The translations under genes and the position numbers were made by a program. From NCBI RefSeq assembly GCF_913055835.1, contig NZ_CAJXKQ010000003.1:62001-126000 (forward strand): DNA of 64,000 nucleotides. The letters are read 5' to 3'. The notes under the pieces are model-generated. The model searched no databases. It saw only the letters and a program-made list of their open reading frames with translations, and was not told where the DNA came from. Source of the stretch: an uncultured Marinobacter sp. Lineage in GTDB: Bacteria; Pseudomonadota; Gammaproteobacteria; Pseudomonadales; Oleiphilaceae. Positions 10,016 through 18,880 of the stretch are shown here, in pieces. Positions within the stretch are counted from its first letter, which is position 1. Every line of letters starts with the position of its first letter.

Positions 10016-11277
10016 ATACTTCCGTTGAACACACCTCATCTGGCTCCGGCAGCCTGCCGGCCCTAAGCCGGTTTGCGAGGACCCTGGTGATTCAGCAGCT
10101 CCGGTTACTCGGCGAAGGCCAACTGACGGTGAAGGAATCCGGCTTTGACGACCTCGTATTCGGAGACGGCAACAGCCAATACCAGCCGGCGGAACTGATT
10201 GTCCATGACCACAGCACCTGGCGTGACTTGCTGACCGGCGGCAGCGTTGGCGCAGCGGAGGCTTATGTGGCCGGTGACTGGTCTACCCCCGATCTGGTTG
10301 CCCTGCTCCGGTTCTTTACCCGCAACGTCGATCGCATGAACGAATTCGAAGACCGTTTCAGCTGGGTTACAAAGCCCGCCCTGAAAGGCCTGCACTGGCT
10401 GAACCGGAACACCAAAGAAGGCTCCCGGAAGAACATCAGCGCCCATTACGATCTGGGTAACGACCTGTTCGAGACGTTCCTCGACCCGACCATGATGTAT
10501 TCCTCGGCCATCTACCCAAGTGCTGACTCCACACTCGAAGAAGCCGCCGTGCACAAGTTGGATACGATTTGTCGCAAGCTCGATCTCCAGCCGGGTGACA
10601 AGGTGATCGAAATTGGCACCGGCTGGGGCGGGTTTGCGATTCACGCGGCCAAGCACTACGGCTGCCACGTGACCACCACCACCATTTCCCGGGAACAGCT
10701 GGAATTGGCGAAGGAACGGGTGCAGAAGGAAGGTCTGGAAGATCACATCACGCTTCTGTTCGACGACTACCGCGAGCTTGAGGGCCAATTCGACAAACTC
10801 GTCTCCATCGAGATGATCGAAGCGGTTGGCCCCCAGTTCCTGGACAGCTACTTCTCCCAGATTAGCGCTCTGCTGAAGCCCGATGGCCTGGCGCTCGTGC
10901 AGGCCATCAATATGCCGGAACAGCGCTACCAGAGGGCCCTGAAGAATGTGGACTTCATCCAGCGCTTCATCTTCCCCGGCAGCTTTATTCCTTCGTTCGG
11001 GGCCATCCTCGAATCGGTCCGCAAGGAAAGCAAACTGGTGCTCACCCATGCCGAAGACACCGGTTTCCACTACGCCCGAACACTGCGCGACTGGTGTGAC
11101 CGATTCATGGCCCAGCGGGAGAAGCTGGAATCCATGGGTTACGACGAAGCTTTCCGGAGGCTGTGGCACTTCTACTTTGCCTATTGTGAGGCGGGTTTCA
11201 GCGAGCGCGCCATCGGCGTGTCCCAGCTGGTTTTCGCCAAGCCCGGCAACAAACGAGAGAATATCCTGAGCGTATGA
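10003..11277 (+). CDS. Cyclopropane-fatty-acyl-phospholipid synthase family SAM methyltransferase
   Basis: 424 aa; NISAHYDLGNDLFETFLDPTMMYSSAIY and VIEIGTGWGGFAIHAA motifs. Confidence 0.93.
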   Translation: MENVNTSVEHTSSGSGSLPALSRFARTLVIQQLRLLGEGQLTVKESGFDDLVFGDGNSQYQPAELIVHDHSTWRDLLTGGSVGAAEAYVAGDWSTPDLVALLRFFTRNVDRMNEFEDRFSWVTKPALKGLHWLNRNTKEGSRKNISAHYDLGNDLFETFLDPTMMYSSAIYPSADSTLEEAAVHKLDTICRKLDLQPGDKVIEIGTGWGGFAIHAAKHYGCHVTTTTISREQLELAKERVQKEGLEDHITLLFDDYRELEGQFDKLVSIEMIEAVGPQFLDSYFSQISALLKPDGLALVQAINMPEQRYQRALKNVDFIQRFIFPGSFIPSFGAILESVRKESKLVLTHAEDTGFHYARTLRDWCDRFMAQREKLESMGYDEAFRRLWHFYFAYCEAGFSERAIGVSQLVFAKPGNKRENILSV

Positions 11278-11795
11278 TTGCGTCAGAAACGGCTCGTAAC
11301 GTATTGAACTTCCTGCTGTTCCAGGCGGGCTGGTTTGCCTGTGTGTTTTACCCGGGGCTAATCGGGGCCGGGATCGTGGTGGTATTTCTCGTGCTGCACT
11401 TTTTACTGGTCAGCCAGAACCGGATGACCGAATTGCAGTTCATCGGCCTGGGCACGGTGGTTGGTTCTGTTCTGGACGGCATCTGGTTTCGGACCGGTAT
11501 TCTGGACGACGGTTCTGGCCAGGTATTATTGACGCCACCCTGGCTGGTGGCGATCTGGGCCATCTTCATGACCACCCTGAGTCATTCCCTGGACTGGATC
11601 AGCAAGAAGGCGTGGCTGCCATTCGTGCTTGCGCCCTTCGCCGGGCCGTTTGCCTATTGGTCCGCAAGCCAGCTTGGGGCTGTTCAACTTCCGGAATTGA
11701 TTCCCTCGCTGATTGCGCTCGCATTCGGCTGGCTGTTTGTTTTCCCGCTGCTCCTGTTCGCACGTAAAACGCTTTATCCGGAGCTGGTGAGATGA
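11274..11795 (+). CDS. DUF2878 domain-containing membrane protein
   Basis: 173 aa, several hydrophobic segments, position after a cfa-family gene; 4-nt overlap. Confidence 0.75.
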   Translation: MIASETARNVLNFLLFQAGWFACVFYPGLIGAGIVVVFLVLHFLLVSQNRMTELQFIGLGTVVGSVLDGIWFRTGILDDGSGQVLLTPPWLVAIWAIFMTTLSHSLDWISKKAWLPFVLAPFAGPFAYWSASQLGAVQLPELIPSLIALAFGWLFVFPLLLFARKTLYPELVR

Positions 11796-12532
11796 GATAC
11801 GAAAGCCTGTCTGTTTCTTTTGTTTTTTTGGCGACTGCCCTGCCGGCCCTGGCACAGGATTTCCGCTTTACCGGCACTGCTACCGCGAACGACGGCAGAG
11901 TCCTCTATGAGGAACGCCACTCCGTTGATGGCACCTGCGAGGAAGGGGTCTTCCGGCCCCAAGAGCATCAAGTGGCCTATCACAAACCGGACTCCGAAGA
12001 ATCGTTCGCCAGCAAGACGCTCGAATATAAAACCTCAGTGCTTCGCCCGACGGTAGAGTTCGTGCAGCCGACCTTCGATGAAAAAATGGAGATCACCTAT
12101 CCCGAGCCGGAGACGCTGGTGATTGACTGGCAGACGCCCCAGGGTGATTCGGAGCGTTTCCAAGTGGCATTTCCCTCCGATACCGTCGTGGACGCCGGAT
12201 TCGACAACTTTGTCCGTCAGAACTGGGAGAGCGTGGTCGCGGCCGAGCCTGTGGAATTCCGGTTTCTCGGGCCTACCCGGGGCGAGCACTACGGCTTTGT
12301 GCTGGAACGGGTCGAAAACGACCAGGTGGATGCCGATCATGTCGTTCAGATACGCCCGACGGGCATGGTGCTGAGGTTCCTGGTGGACCCCATTGTCCTG
12401 GGTTACAACGACTCTGGCTCACTGTCCGACTATCTGGGCCTGACCAATATCCGGAAAAACCAGGACGAAAATTACACTGCCCACATCCGCTATTCCGTGG
12501 AAACCACCCCGGATTGTGAACTGACCCCCTGA
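11792..12532 (+). CDS. Predicted exported protein of unknown function
   Basis: 246 aa; signal peptide [22 protein letters not shown]; overlaps upstream stop by 4 nt. Confidence 0.8.
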   Translation: MRYESLSVSFVFLATALPALAQDFRFTGTATANDGRVLYEERHSVDGTCEEGVFRPQEHQVAYHKPDSEESFASKTLEYKTSVLRPTVEFVQPTFDEKMEITYPEPETLVIDWQTPQGDSERFQVAFPSDTVVDAGFDNFVRQNWESVVAAEPVEFRFLGPTRGEHYGFVLERVENDQVDADHVVQIRPTGMVLRFLVDPIVLGYNDSGSLSDYLGLTNIRKNQDENYTAHIRYSVETTPDCELTP

Positions 12533-12612
12533 AACCGTCGCCCCTGCCAAGGCAGACCCGAGGGGCCAATGTGTTAAACTCCGGCGGGAATCAACGCCGG
12601 AGAGTTTTTGTA

Positions 12613-13425
12613 ATGATGTTCGTCTCTTTCAACGTCAACAGTATCCGCACCCGCCTGCACCAGCTTGAGGCCGTTATCGATGCCCTGGCCCCGGATTTTA
12701 TCGGCCTCCAGGAAACCAAGGTTCAGGACGAGGACTTTCCGGTGGAAGCAATACGGGAACTGGGCTACCACGTGCATTTCCACGGCCAGAAAACCCATTA
12801 CGGCGTTGCCCTGCTGTCAAAGGCGGAGCCGGAAGAGGTTGTCAAAGGCTACCCCTGGGACGGCGAGGATTCCCAGCGCAGGCTGATTACCGGTCATTTC
12901 ACCGTCAATGGTGAAAAACTGACGGTGATTAACGGCTATTTTCCCCAGGGCGAAAGCCGTGACCACCCGGTGAAGTTCCCTGCCAAGGAAAAGTTCTACT
13001 CTGATCTGATGCGTTACCTGGATGAGCTCAAGCAGGCCGGCGGCCATGTGGTGGTTATGGGTGATATGAACATTTCACCAACCGACAAGGACATCGGTAT
13101 CGGCGCCGACAACGCCAAGCGCTGGTTGCGGACGGGCAAATGTTCCTTCCTCCCGGAGGAACGTGAATGGCTTGGCCAGGTAGAGTCGCGGGGATACACC
13201 GATGTGTTCCGGCACCTGCACCCGGAGGAAGCAGACACCTTCAGCTGGTTTGACTACCGCAGCAAGGGATTCGAGCGGGATCCCAAGCGAGGCCTCAGGA
13301 TCGATCTGATTATGGCCAGTGACAGTTTGCTGCCAAAAGCCCGACAAGCGGGTGTTTCCTACGACATTCGCGCCATGGAACGGCCGTCCGACCACTGTCC
13401 GGTCTGGGCGAGCTTCGAACTCTAG
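12613..13425 (+). CDS. xthA: Exodeoxyribonuclease III family (AP endonuclease)
   Basis: [49 protein letters not shown]; start at internal ATG 12613/12616. Confidence 0.92.
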   Translation: MMFVSFNVNSIRTRLHQLEAVIDALAPDFIGLQETKVQDEDFPVEAIRELGYHVHFHGQKTHYGVALLSKAEPEEVVKGYPWDGEDSQRRLITGHFTVNGEKLTVINGYFPQGESRDHPVKFPAKEKFYSDLMRYLDELKQAGGHVVVMGDMNISPTDKDIGIGADNAKRWLRTGKCSFLPEEREWLGQVESRGYTDVFRHLHPEEADTFSWFDYRSKGFERDPKRGLRIDLIMASDSLLPKARQAGVSYDIRAMERPSDHCPVWASFEL

Positions 13426-13443
13426 AAGCTGGCCCGGCGCGAC

Positions 13444-14073
13444 ATGAAAAAAATCAAAACCCGCGACCGTATTCTCGACACCAGCCTGGCGCTGTTTAAC
13501 AGCGTCGGCGAGCCCAATGTCACAACGCTGCTGATCTCCGATGAGATGGACATCAGCCCTGGCAACCTCTACTACCACTTCAAGAGCAAGGGCGACATTG
13601 TCGAGGAGCTTTTCGACCAGTACGAGCATGATATGGTGGATCTTCTGGCGGTGCCGGAAGACGCCGACATAAGCCTCGATCAGCAGGGCTTTTTCCTGCA
13701 CCTGCTGTTCGAGACCGTTGCCCGCTACCGTTTTCTTTACCAGGATCTGGTGAACGTTTTGTCGAGATATGATCAATTGCAGGTTAGGTTCAAACGCATC
13801 CAGAAGAAGAAAATGGTCGCCTTCAGAACCATTTGCGAAAGTTTCCGGCGCCAGGGATTCATGGAGATTGAAGCGGAAGAACTTGAGTCATTGTGTGTGC
13901 AGTTGACTCTAACTGCCTGTTACTGGAGCGCTTTTGATACCCTATCCCATCTGGATGACAGGGAGTCAGTCGATCCGGGCCGTGGGGTCTACCAGATGAT
14001 GCACCTGATCCTTCCCTACCTTGAGCCAGGCCACCGGGAAGAAGCCCGGCTGATGAGCCGGGACTATCTCTGA
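13444..14073 (+). CDS. TetR-family transcriptional regulator (PhaD-like)
   Basis: 209 aa; KTRDRILDTSLALFNSVGEPNVTTLLISDEMDISPGNLYYHFKSK HTH region. Confidence 0.85.
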   Translation: MKKIKTRDRILDTSLALFNSVGEPNVTTLLISDEMDISPGNLYYHFKSKGDIVEELFDQYEHDMVDLLAVPEDADISLDQQGFFLHLLFETVARYRFLYQDLVNVLSRYDQLQVRFKRIQKKKMVAFRTICESFRRQGFMEIEAEELESLCVQLTLTACYWSAFDTLSHLDDRESVDPGRGVYQMMHLILPYLEPGHREEARLMSRDYL

Positions 14074-14082
14074 GCGACGGAA

Positions 14083-14500
14083 TTACTCCTCTTCATCGTC
14101 GCCGGCGCGATTGCGCAGGCGAGCGATTTCCGATTCGAGGGCCTCGATTCTCCGCTCCAGGGATTCGATCTCTTCCCGACGATGGATTCCGAGGCGTCTC
14201 AGTGCTCCGGACACCCGTTCATCGAACATGTGCTCAAGCCGATCCCAGGTGCCGGTGGCACGTTCACGAACACCTTCAACCCGGTCCTCAACAGACCTGA
14301 TCTGTTTTTCGACCACGCCCCGGGTTTTGTTCTCCAACTGCTCACCTTCCTGAACGAGACGATCGAAGAAGCGGCCGGTGTCCTCCTCGGCTTTGGTGTA
14401 GGCGCCAAGCCCCGCCAACCAGATCTGGCGGGCAGAATCCTTGATTTTTGCCGCCAGTTGCGGATCATTCTCCGGCTTATCGTCTTTCTCATCAGACATG
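14083..14500 (-). CDS. Phasin / polyhydroxyalkanoate granule-associated protein (PhaI-like)
   Basis: Internal start MSDEKDDKPENDPQLAAKIKDSARQIWLAGLGAYTKAEEDTGRFFDRLVQEGE, the phasin signature. Confidence 0.85.
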
Positions 14501-14689
14501 TAACAACCTCGGGGGTACGGATATTTCTCTTGAAGGCCTATTGTATTACAGCTTCGGGCGGATTTCAGTCGGCCTGAAAGCCGCACCATGACAGGCCGCA
14601 GTATAAAGACGTATCCAATATGAAAAAATGTTTTCAAACGAAAGTTGTTCTCGCTTGAAGTGTTCAAAATATGGTCAATACTTCCCAAT

Positions 14690-14782
14690 ACCGGCGTCCC
14701 TGCTGATGCCGGTTTGTCTGGAAGTCTTTCATGGATACTACTCGCACGCCTCTGCCCGGCATCCTTTGCCGGGCTTTTTTTT
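14690..14782 (+). ncRNA. Candidate small RNA ending in an intrinsic terminator
   Basis: Orphan terminator (gcccggc-atccttt-gccgggc-T8) at 14754-14782, upstream hairpin accggc...gccggt at 14690-14713, and a sigma70-like TTGAAG-17nt-ATACTT at 14655-14683. Confidence 0.35.
14754..14782 (+). terminator. Rho-independent terminator
   Basis: 7-bp GC stem gcccggc/gccgggc followed by 8 T. Confidence 0.85.
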
Positions 14783-14846
14783 GGTATTATTGCCCCCAGA
14801 TATATGCTTATTCCAAAATAACCAATGTTAACCTTGGGAGTATCGA

Positions 14847-15284
14847 ATGATTGAAATCGCGTGGAATAACTTCACCCCCTGGTCTGCGCTGGCGGGGGGC
14901 ATTCTGGTAGGCATCGCTGCCGCCAGCTTTCTGCTTCTGAATGGGCGGATTGCAGGCATCAGCGGAATTCTTGGCGGCCTTCTTTCACCGGCAAAAGGCG
15001 ATATCGCCTGGCGGTTGGCGTTTCTCCTCGGGCTGATCGGTGCTCCGGCAGTCTGGATACTGGCCACTGAACTTCCCCCCATTGAAATCGAGGCGGGCTA
15101 CCCAGCACTTATTATTGCCGGACTTTTAGTGGGTGTCGGCACTCGATACGGCTCCGGGTGTACCAGTGGGCATGGTGTGTGTGGCCTCTCCCGACTTTCT
15201 CTTCGCTCCCTTGCTGCCACCCTGAGTTTCATGGGTGCCGGGTTTGTCACTGTTTATGTCATTCGTCATCTTCTGGGAGTCTGA
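14847..15284 (+). CDS. YeeE/YedE family sulfur transporter, first subunit
   Basis: 145 aa; GTRYGSGCTSGHGVCGLSRLS motif. Confidence 0.9.
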   Translation: MIEIAWNNFTPWSALAGGILVGIAAASFLLLNGRIAGISGILGGLLSPAKGDIAWRLAFLLGLIGAPAVWILATELPPIEIEAGYPALIIAGLLVGVGTRYGSGCTSGHGVCGLSRLSLRSLAATLSFMGAGFVTVYVIRHLLGV

Positions 15285-15288
15285 TGCC

Positions 15289-15714
15289 ATGAAATTTTCC
15301 CTTGCTTCCCTCTTTGCCGGTCTCGTGTTTGGCCTGGGGCTCATCGTGTCTGGCATGGCAAACCCCGAGAAAGTACTTGGCTTCCTTGACATCGCCGGTC
15401 TTTGGGATCCGTCACTGGCCTTTGTGATGGGCGGCGCCATCATGGTAGGTGTGGTCGCGTTTGCCGTTGCCCGTAAACGTACCCTGTCCTTCCTCGGCTT
15501 CCACATGAAAATGCCCACCAGCAACCATATCGACAAGCGGCTGATCCTTGGTGGTCTGATGTTCGGCGTCGGCTGGGGTATTGCCGGCTTCTGTCCGGGA
15601 CCCGGGCTGGTAGCACTCGGTGCCGGCGAAACCAAGGCGGCGGTCTTTGTTGCAGCCATGGTGGCGGGGATGGGCATCTTCGAAGTGATTGAGCGCAACC
15701 GCGCGAAAGCGTAA
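15289..15714 (+). CDS. YeeE/YedE (DUF6691-type) family protein, second subunit
   Basis: MKFSLASLFAGLVFGLGLIVSGM start; GVGWGIAGFCPGPGLV motif. Confidence 0.9.
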   Translation: MKFSLASLFAGLVFGLGLIVSGMANPEKVLGFLDIAGLWDPSLAFVMGGAIMVGVVAFAVARKRTLSFLGFHMKMPTSNHIDKRLILGGLMFGVGWGIAGFCPGPGLVALGAGETKAAVFVAAMVAGMGIFEVIERNRAKA

Positions 15715-15733
15715 GTAGTTTCTGTTAATTTCC

Positions 15734-15781
15734 CTGCCGCCACTCTGACACAGCCCCGAGGCTGTGCCATTATGGCGGCAG
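15734..15781. repeat. Nested inverted repeat (possible terminator or structured intergenic element)
   Basis: Outer ctgccgcca/tggcggcag (9 bp), inner cacagcc/ggctgtg (7 bp), symmetric 6-nt internal loops. Confidence 0.6.
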
Positions 15782-15810
15782 CTTTAATAGCCGATTCGGA
15801 GAAGACATCC

Positions 15811-16242
15811 ATGGATATCAGAAAGATAGACGACACTATTTCGGTGGCGCCCCAGATTTCCGTTGACGACGTTGAAGAAGCCGCGAAGCTGGGTTTCAAA
15901 ACCCTGGTGGCAAACCGACCGGATCACGAAGAGCCGGGCCAGCCGGCAATGGCTGATATTGAAGCGGCTGCCCGGGAACAGGGCCTTGAATGGGTTTATA
16001 TGCCGGTGGAATCGGGCAACATCACCGATGACGACGTAAACCGCTTTGCACCAATGATCCGGGATGCCGAAAAGCCCGTACTGGCATTCTGCCGCTCCGG
16101 AACCCGCTGCACCGTTCTCTGGGCACTGAGTGCGGCCCGAAACACGTCAGCCAATGAAATCTTTACCAAGGCGCGCAACGCCGGTTACGACATTTCCGGC
16201 CTTGCACCACGGATGGCTCAGCAGGCCGCCGACAAAGGCTGA
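15811..16242 (+). CDS. TIGR01244/DUF442 family sulfurtransferase/phosphatase-like protein
   Basis: MDIRKIDDTISVAPQISVDDVEEAAKLGFKTLVANRPDHEEPGQP; CRSGTRC loop. Confidence 0.88.
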   Translation: MDIRKIDDTISVAPQISVDDVEEAAKLGFKTLVANRPDHEEPGQPAMADIEAAAREQGLEWVYMPVESGNITDDDVNRFAPMIRDAEKPVLAFCRSGTRCTVLWALSAARNTSANEIFTKARNAGYDISGLAPRMAQQAADKG

Positions 16243-16279
16243 CAATCCAACTGCCTAATCAACGTTCAGGATCCACCGC

Positions 16280-17389
16280 ATGCAATACAAAGGTTCAGAG
16301 AATTTCAGCCACAACCAGCCTGACCGACTGGGAGTGCTGGTAACCAATCTCGGTACCCCGGACGCGCCGACCACGTCGGCACTCCGGCGCTACCTGGCTG
16401 AATTTCTCTCGGATCCACGGGTGGTGGAATTACCAAGACCCTTGTGGTGGCTGATCTTGCACGGCGTTATCCTGCGCATTCGCCCCAAGCGCAGTGCAGA
16501 AGCCTATTCCAGCGTGTGGCAACCGGAAGGCTCTCCCCTGCTGCTTCACACCGCGAAGCAGGCCGAAGGCATCCGAGAGGCGCTCAAGCGCAAATACGGC
16601 CCCAATGTGGTGGTCGGGTTTGCCATGCGTTATGGCAACCCGTCGATTGCCCGGGTTCTGGATGAGATGCAGGAACAGGGTGTGCGGAAGTTACTGGTTC
16701 TGCCGCTATATCCGCAATACTCCGCCTCAACGTCTGCTTCCACTTTCGACGCCATCGCCAAAGATTTCACCAAACGGCGCTGGCTGCCGGATTTCCGGTT
16801 TATTTCCCACTACCCGGATTATCCGCCATACATTGAGGCCATGGCGCGCCATATCGAGGCGCACTGGGCGAATCACGGGCGCAATCAGAAGCTTGTGTTC
16901 TCCTACCATGGGGTTCCACTCAAGTACCTGACCAAGGGCGACCCGTACCACTGTGAGTGCCACAAGACTTCGCGATTGCTGGCAGAACGGCTTGGGCTGA
17001 GCAAGGAAGATTACATGACCACCTTCCAGTCCCGATTTGGCAAGGAGGAGTGGCTCAAGCCTTACACGGATGAAACCCTGAAATCACTGCCCGGCAAGGG
17101 CGTGAAATCCATCGATGTGTTCTGCCCTGGCTTCTCTTCGGATTGCCTGGAAACCATTGAGGAAATCGATGAGGAGAACCGTGAATACTTCATGGAGGCC
17201 GGCGGCGAGGGATTCAGTTATATCACCGCGCTGAATGCCACGCCGGGGCATATCGAAGCCCTGGTGAAACTGATCGAGGAAAACCTGGAAGGCTGGCAGG
17301 TGCCAAAGAACGAGCCTGAGGCCCTGGCTGCGCGGCAAGAACGAGCCGATGAGCAAAAAGAGATGATTTATCCGGGCCGGGATCTCTGA
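16280..17389 (+). CDS. hemH: Ferrochelatase
   Basis: 369 aa; GVLVTNLGTPDAP, LPLYPQYSASTSAS, FSYHGVPLKY, GFSSDCLETIEEI. Confidence 0.96.
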   Translation: MQYKGSENFSHNQPDRLGVLVTNLGTPDAPTTSALRRYLAEFLSDPRVVELPRPLWWLILHGVILRIRPKRSAEAYSSVWQPEGSPLLLHTAKQAEGIREALKRKYGPNVVVGFAMRYGNPSIARVLDEMQEQGVRKLLVLPLYPQYSASTSASTFDAIAKDFTKRRWLPDFRFISHYPDYPPYIEAMARHIEAHWANHGRNQKLVFSYHGVPLKYLTKGDPYHCECHKTSRLLAERLGLSKEDYMTTFQSRFGKEEWLKPYTDETLKSLPGKGVKSIDVFCPGFSSDCLETIEEIDEENREYFMEAGGEGFSYITALNATPGHIEALVKLIEENLEGWQVPKNEPEALAARQERADEQKEMIYPGRDL

Positions 17390-17418
17390 CCAGGCCCGGG
17401 CTCAGTGCCGGAGTGGTA

Positions 17419-17637
17419 TCAGCTGCTCCGGTCTTCCCCCTTCTCCCACGGGTCTGCTGATAGATCCGGAACAGACTGACAGAAGGCGCACTCCTCCGTA
17501 TCGACCGCTGCACCGCCCGCCTCCACGTAGCGCACTTTATGACTTGCCTTGCCGCGATTGGCAGACACGGAGAATTTCCGGTCCCTGCGTTCACTCGGGC
17601 TGTTGTCACGTGGCTGGAATTTTTGAGAGTCGGTCAT
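17419..17637 (-). CDS. Small hypothetical protein with CxxC motif
   Basis: 72 aa from ATG at 17637: MTDSQKFQPRDNSPSERRDRKFSVSANRGKASHKVRYVEAGGAAVDTEECAFCQSVPDLSADPWEKGEDRSS. Confidence 0.6.
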   Translation of the reverse strand: MTDSQKFQPRDNSPSERRDRKFSVSANRGKASHKVRYVEAGGAAVDTEECAFCQSVPDLSADPWEKGEDRSS

Positions 17638-17776
17638 AATGAGGCCTCCAGATCTATAACTCGATAATGAGGATCGACTCGCCCTGAACCAAGTAGGGAT
17701 TACCGCAGCTTCAAAACGGTTTGACGATCTGTCTGGAGACGAAATGCTTTGGAGAGAAAAAGAGGGAGAGGAAAAA

Positions 17777-17867
17777 TGGCGGTGGGCCAGGGATTCGAAC
17801 CCCGGGAAGGCTACTAACCTTCGGCGGTTTTCAAGACCGCTGCATTCAGCCACTCTGCCAGCCCACC
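17777..17867 (-). tRNA. tRNA-Ser (anticodon TGA)
   Basis: Acceptor stem GGTGGGC/GCCCACC, long variable arm, anticodon loop CTTGAAA, GGTTCGAATCC T arm, encoded CCA (complement of tgg at 17777-17779). Confidence 0.95.
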
Positions 17868-18013
17868 GGTTTTTCCATTCGCTGCCATTGCGACAGCGGT
17901 GAGCATGATACCGGAATTGCCTGTGCTGTCAACGCTCTGCATAAAACCCGCCGCATTTTTCAACATTAACGGTTTTTAATGGAATCCGGGAGGCGGTTTC
18001 CTGTCGTAAATGA

Positions 18014-18041
18014 TTGAAAGTTGCGTATCTGACACTATTAT
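18014..18041 (+). promoter_or_regulatory. Sigma70-like promoter
   Basis: TTGAAA - 16 nt - TATTAT upstream of the BI-1 gene. Confidence 0.55.
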
Positions 18042-18078
18042 GGGACACAGTATCCAGTCGTTATAAACGGAGATGACA

Positions 18079-18777
18079 ATGGAAGACAGACGATTCGGCG
18101 TTCAGAACTCTCAGGGAGCCTACTCGACTCCCCAGACGGAGCGCGCGACCACTGGCATCAGCGATGATGCGATGAAGGTGTTGCGCAACACCTACATGTT
18201 GCTGGGCATGACTCTCGCCTTCTCGGCGCTGACAGCATTCCTGAACATGAACGGGACCCACCCGGGCTTCCTGATTACTATTGTAGGATACATTGGCCTG
18301 CTGTTCGCAACCTATAAGCTGAAGAACAGCCCCTGGGGCATCGTGACCACGTTCGCCCTGACCGGCTTCATGGGTTACACCCTGGGCCCGATCATCGGTG
18401 CCTTCGTGGCTGCCGGCGCTTCGCAGATTGTCGCCCAGGCGCTGACACTGACAGCCGTTGCGTTTGTCGGTCTGTCTGCCACAGCGATCATCACCAAGAA
18501 AGACTTCAGCTTCATGTCCAGCTTCCTGACCGCTGGTGCATTCGTGCTGATCGGTGCCATGCTGCTGGCCTTCCTGATGGAGAGCTCTGCCCTTCATCTG
18601 GCGGTGTCCGCTGGCTTCACCATCTTTGCGTCCATCATGATCCTGTTTGAGACCAGCCAGATCATCAAAGGTGGAGAGCGCAACTATGTGATTGCCACCG
18701 TGGGTCTGTATGTATCCATCTACAACCTGTTCGTCAGCCTGCTGCACCTGCTGTCTGCGTTCAGTGGCGAAGATTGA
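18079..18777 (+). CDS. Bax inhibitor-1/YccA family membrane protein
   Basis: Seven hydrophobic segments; VLRNTYMLLGMTLAFSA and LYVSIYNLFVSLLHLL; start at 18079 or 18073. Confidence 0.92.
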   Translation: MEDRRFGVQNSQGAYSTPQTERATTGISDDAMKVLRNTYMLLGMTLAFSALTAFLNMNGTHPGFLITIVGYIGLLFATYKLKNSPWGIVTTFALTGFMGYTLGPIIGAFVAAGASQIVAQALTLTAVAFVGLSATAIITKKDFSFMSSFLTAGAFVLIGAMLLAFLMESSALHLAVSAGFTIFASIMILFETSQIIKGGERNYVIATVGLYVSIYNLFVSLLHLLSAFSGED

Positions 18778-18800
18778 TACCAGGCTGAATAAGCTGGTTC

Positions 18801-18829
18801 AAAACCCCGGCAGTTGCCGGGGTTTTTGC
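18801..18829 (+). terminator. Rho-independent terminator
   Basis: aaaaccccggcagttgccggggttttt. Confidence 0.85.
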
Positions 18830-18880
18830 TTTCGGTAAACTGAAACCCCGTACACGGCAGATCAACAACGAACAGAGCCC

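Noticed and set aside
18061-18747. 228-aa minus-strand ORF with many Gln/His residues
   Set aside because: Mirror of the hydrophobic BI-1 gene; composition explained by codon complement.
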